Part shown: positions 57,224 to 60,036 of the stretch, one piece after another
How positions within the stretch are numbered: position 1 is the first letter of the stretch
Layout of the letters: each line of letters opens with the position of its first letter
Origin: CAZCAC01 sp964496575
GTDB lineage: Bacteria > Planctomycetota > UBA1135 > GCA-002686595
NCBI GenBank assembly: GCA_964496575.1
Contig: CAZCAC010000047.1
Coordinates: forward strand, 1 to 60,036
Direction of reading: 5' to 3'
Length of the DNA: 60,036 nt
Translations under genes and position numbers: made by a program
The notes under the pieces: generated by a model
The model's database searches: none
Told to the model about the DNA's origin: nothing
The model's input: only the letters and a program-made list of their open reading frames with translations

Positions 57224-60025
57224 ATGCGTAGCTCTTTTTCGCGCCTTCTGGCGCCCATCTGCCTCCTCGTCCTCACCGCCTCGACCGCCACGGGCCAGGA
57301 GTGCGTGGTCCCGCCCACGCCGCTCCCGATCGACGCCGCCCAGCCCGACGGCCTGCCGATCCTGCTGCGGCTGCGTGGAACCGGCCTCCACAACTGGCTG
57401 GAGGACCTGGATGGACACCCGGTGCTGCGGGTGGACGACGCCTACGTCTTCGCCACGCTGGATCCGGACGGCCACTTGCAGCCCACGCCGCTCCTGGTCG
57501 GTCGGGCCGACCCGACGCGGGCGGGGATTCCGAGAGGGATCGTCCCCACGGCGCCGCCGGCGGGGCCGGACCTGGCGCTGCCGGAGGCCAAGGCCGGCTC
57601 GAGCGGCCGAGGCGGCCTCGGCGCGCAGCCCTCGGGGGGGAAGCTCTCCTCGCTGTCGGGAGTCGGCACCGTCGACAACCTGGTGATCCTGCTGCGCTTC
57701 TCGGACCACGGTCCTGGCGGGCAGAACCGCACCCTGCCGAGCGACACTGACGTCTGGAAGATCATGAACGCGGTCGGCGGAGACCCGGTGCTGGCGCCGA
57801 CCGGCAGCGTGCGCGACCACTACCTGGAAACGTCGTACGGCCAGCTCACCATCGACTCGACGATCGTCTTCTGGGTCGACGTGCCCAGCAGCGAGACGTG
57901 GTATGCAAACGGCAATTCGGGTTTGACAACCCGCACGTGGAACCTGATCACCGACGGCCTGAACCTCGCCGATCCGTCGGTCGACTTCTCGCAGTTCGAC
58001 AAGGACGGGGACGGATGGATCGATGCGATCACCTTCCTGCACTCGGGCTACGGCGCCGAGTGGGGCGGGACGGACGCGTATGGGACCTACTACAAGGACC
58101 GGATGTGGTCGCACAAGTGGTCGATTCCGACCTGGACCTCGGCCGAGGGGGTCAAGGTCTCCGAGTACAACATCTCGCCCGGTCTGTGGGGCACCTCCGG
58201 CTCGAGTCCCGGACGCATCGGCGTGGTCGCGCACGAGCTCGGCCACTTCTTCGGCCTTCCCGATCTGTACGACACCGATGGATCGGCCGAGGGGATCGGC
58301 AACTGGTGCCTGATGGCGGGCGGCTCCTGGGGCTTCGACGGCTCCCAGCGCTATCCGTCGCACCTGTGCGCCTGGTCCAAGGTCAAGATGGGCTGGCTGA
58401 TGCCGGAGCGGCTGCTGCCCGGCGCGTACACCGTCCCGCGGGTCGAGGACAACCCGACGATCTACATGATCGACAGTGGTTATCCGCCGGGTGAGTACCT
58501 CTTGATCGAGAACCGCGAGCCGTACGGCTTCGATTCGGTGATCCCGCAGGGCGGCCTGGCGATCTGGCACATCGACGAGACGAAAGGGACCTTCGGTTCG
58601 AACAACCCGAACACCGACGAAGGGCACCCCTGGCAGGGTGGCTGGCCGTCGAATGGGCGACACTATCGGGTCGCGCTGCTGCAGGCGGACGGCAGCTTCA
58701 ACCTCGAGCGCGACCACAACCGCGGCGACAGCGGGGACCCCTTCCACGCGAGCGGCGTGTCGAGCATCACCGGAGCGACGACGCCAGGGACGGATGCGTA
58801 TCAGGAAGGAACGATCATCGCCAACGGGAACCAGATCACCGGGATCGGTTCGGCGGGGACCAACGTGGCGATGACCTACGGCAGCCCGCTGGCGCCGACG
58901 ATCACCACGGGAAGCCTGTCGAACGGTTCGCCGGGGGTCGCCTACTCGGAGACGCTCACCTCGACCGGCGGGAGCTCGCCGAAGACCTGGTCGGAGTACA
59001 TCGAGAGTCCGTGGTACGACGAGCAGGGGCTGGGCAGCAGCTCCTACTCGGCGACCGGCAGCGCCCAGGGGTGGCGTGCGGACGAGGGCATCTGGAAGCT
59101 GAACCTGCCGTTCGACTTCCCCTACTACGAGACGGTCTACGACGCCGTCTACGTCAGCTCGAACGGCTTCATCGAGTTCGCGCCGACCGAGGCGGAGCCC
59201 TACAACTCGGCTTATACGCTGCGGGCCAGCCGGAGGATCGCGCCCTTGTGGTACGACGTGCGCACCGATCAGTCGGGGCAGGACATCTACGTCGACACCG
59301 GCACGCCCGGCCAGGTGAAGATCCGCTGGCGCGGCGAGACGTACAGCGGCGGGTACGACGTGCGGTTCGCCGTGGTGCTGTTCGAGGATGGGCGCATTCG
59401 CTTCGACTACGGGAGCGGCAACAGCGGGTTCTCGCCGACGGTGGGGATCTCTCGCGGAGAGGGCGGCGCGTACGTGCTTCCGTCCGGATACGACGGGGCG
59501 ACCAACCTGGGCAACGCCGACTCGCTGATGCTCACCCTGAACGGGTCCGAGATTCCCGATGGGCTGAGCCTGAGCTCGTCGGGGGTGCTGAGCGGGACGC
59601 CGACGACGTCGGGAACCTACAACCCCTGGTTCCGGGTGACCGATGACGACTACCGGTACGACGCCGTTCTGCTTCCGATCGAGATCGGAGCGGACTGCAA
59701 CGACAACGGAATCGACGACTCGATCGACATCTCCAGCGGAACCAGTCTGGACTGCAATACGAACGGAATCCCCGACGAGTGTGAGCTGGCGGGGAACGAC
59801 TGCAACGCAAACGGAGTTCCGGACGAGTGTGACACGGACTGCAACTCCAACGGTACGCCCGATGACTGCGAGGTGATCACCGACTGCAACTCCAACGCGA
59901 TCCCCGACGAATGCGAGCACAGCGGGAACGAATGCAACTCCAACGACGTTCCCGACGAGTGCGATACCGACTGCAACAGCAACGGTACGCCGGACGAATG
60001 CGAACCGATCAAGAACTTCAACTAG
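57224..60025 (+). CDS. Secreted M6 (immune inhibitor A-like) metalloprotease with Cys-rich C-terminal repeats
   Basis: This 933-aa protein has a signal peptide (LLAPICLLVLTASTATGQ), a propeptide-like region, and an M6 catalytic domain with the zinc site HELGHFFGLPDLYD (337-350) and the NWCLMAGGSW Met-turn region. Further features are SHLCAWSKVKMGWL, YLLIENREP and GLAIWHIDE. After about residue 560 there are beta-sandwich segments (a putative-Ig/He_PIG-like fold, ending SSSGVLSGTPTTSGTYNPWF). The last 110 residues are tandem CNxNGxPDEC units. It should degrade extracellular protein. The gene ends 11 bp before the window edge. Confidence 0.92.
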   Translation: MRSSFSRLLAPICLLVLTASTATGQECVVPPTPLPIDAAQPDGLPILLRLRGTGLHNWLEDLDGHPVLRVDDAYVFATLDPDGHLQPTPLLVGRADPTRAGIPRGIVPTAPPAGPDLALPEAKAGSSGRGGLGAQPSGGKLSSLSGVGTVDNLVILLRFSDHGPGGQNRTLPSDTDVWKIMNAVGGDPVLAPTGSVRDHYLETSYGQLTIDSTIVFWVDVPSSETWYANGNSGLTTRTWNLITDGLNLADPSVDFSQFDKDGDGWIDAITFLHSGYGAEWGGTDAYGTYYKDRMWSHKWSIPTWTSAEGVKVSEYNISPGLWGTSGSSPGRIGVVAHELGHFFGLPDLYDTDGSAEGIGNWCLMAGGSWGFDGSQRYPSHLCAWSKVKMGWLMPERLLPGAYTVPRVEDNPTIYMIDSGYPPGEYLLIENREPYGFDSVIPQGGLAIWHIDETKGTFGSNNPNTDEGHPWQGGWPSNGRHYRVALLQADGSFNLERDHNRGDSGDPFHASGVSSITGATTPGTDAYQEGTIIANGNQITGIGSAGTNVAMTYGSPLAPTITTGSLSNGSPGVAYSETLTSTGGSSPKTWSEYIESPWYDEQGLGSSSYSATGSAQGWRADEGIWKLNLPFDFPYYETVYDAVYVSSNGFIEFAPTEAEPYNSAYTLRASRRIAPLWYDVRTDQSGQDIYVDTGTPGQVKIRWRGETYSGGYDVRFAVVLFEDGRIRFDYGSGNSGFSPTVGISRGEGGAYVLPSGYDGATNLGNADSLMLTLNGSEIPDGLSLSSSGVLSGTPTTSGTYNPWFRVTDDDYRYDAVLLPIEIGADCNDNGIDDSIDISSGTSLDCNTNGIPDECELAGNDCNANGVPDECDTDCNSNGTPDDCEVITDCNSNAIPDECEHSGNECNSNDVPDECDTDCNSNGTPDECEPIKNFN
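59693..60013 (+). repeat. Tandem repeat coding for CNxNGxPDEC units
   Basis: Seven successive units of 13-17 codons with the core (D/E)CN(S/A/T)N(G/A/D)(I/V/T)PD(E/D)C form the end of the M6 protease. The Asn/Asp-rich core with paired cysteines resembles calcium-binding thrombospondin type 3-like or dockerin-like loops. The DNA is similar between units (GACTGCAACTCCAACGG), indicating recent expansion. A single related unit is present in the FG-GAP protein at 4324. Confidence 0.8.
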
Positions 60026-60036
60026 AACAAGATACC

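Noticed and set aside
57164..59920. Minus-strand frame of 918 codons opposite the M6 protease
   Set aside because: It is the antisense shadow of a high-G+C gene; Val/Arg/Gly-rich with no motif.

Overview
The window is high-G+C DNA (roughly two thirds G+C by eye) with features typical of a planctomycete or a close relative. These include secreted FG-GAP and cysteine-rich 'DCNxNGxPDEC' proteins, HzsA-like dihaem proteins, FGE-sulfatase and DUF1080 domain proteins, a sulfatase, and ECF sigma factors fused to membrane-anchored extracytoplasmic domains. Assignment to Planctomycetota is an inference from gene content; there is no rRNA in the window.

Layout. 1-6.1 kb: minus-strand secreted proteins (a partial FG-GAP protein, an HzsA-like dihaem protein, a second FG-GAP protein). 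6.1-6.7 kb: a non-coding stretch with an IS5-type transposase relic and a palindromic repeat. 6.7-10.4 kb: a large TPR-CHAT protease. 10.6-13.5 kb: a PLP enzyme of kynureninase type and a sulfatase. 13.6-21.6 kb: a compact tailoring-enzyme locus with two paralogous B12-type radical SAM enzymes, a methyltransferase, a NodU/CmcH-type carbamoyltransferase, and a radical SAM protein fused to an NPPY (HemK/PrmC-like) methyltransferase. 21.8-27.3 kb: an apparent operon of ECF sigma factor, membrane-anchored DUF4384-like protein, serpin, and a sigma factor fused to a transmembrane segment and exported repeats. 27.3-39.0 kb: a small exported protein, a POTRA-like protein, a gingipain-type C25 peptidase, a second sigma-TM fusion and an acidic secreted protein. 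39.2-43.8 kb: a lamin-tail secreted protein, a MacB/Lol-type ABC pair and an unknown protein. 43.8-49.1 kb: a gene stub, two FGE-domain secreted proteins and a DUF1080 protein, punctuated by palindromic repeats. 49.2-52.4 kb: a candidate structured ncRNA with an extended -10 promoter and an intrinsic terminator, seven tRNA genes (Tyr, Ser, Phe, Ala, Gln, Thr, Leu) and a slipin. 52.4-56.0 kb: a TraB/TIKI-like lipoprotein, a DUF1801 protein and three methyltransferase genes, one decayed. 56.0-60.0 kb: a PadR regulator with a likely operator, a permease-prefix-type membrane protein and an M6 metalloprotease.

Points of most interest. (1) A family of about 70-130 bp imperfect palindromes with co-varying stems lies between genes, and two copies supply the 5' ends of truncated genes. 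(2) The 13.6-21.6 kb radical SAM/carbamoyltransferase locus looks like an uncharacterised biosynthetic or modification pathway. (3) Two sigma factors are covalently tethered to the membrane. (4) A shared 'WYR' domain recurs in three secreted proteins. (5) A roughly 209-nt ncRNA candidate lies upstream of the tRNA array. All functions are read from motifs by eye; no database search was possible.
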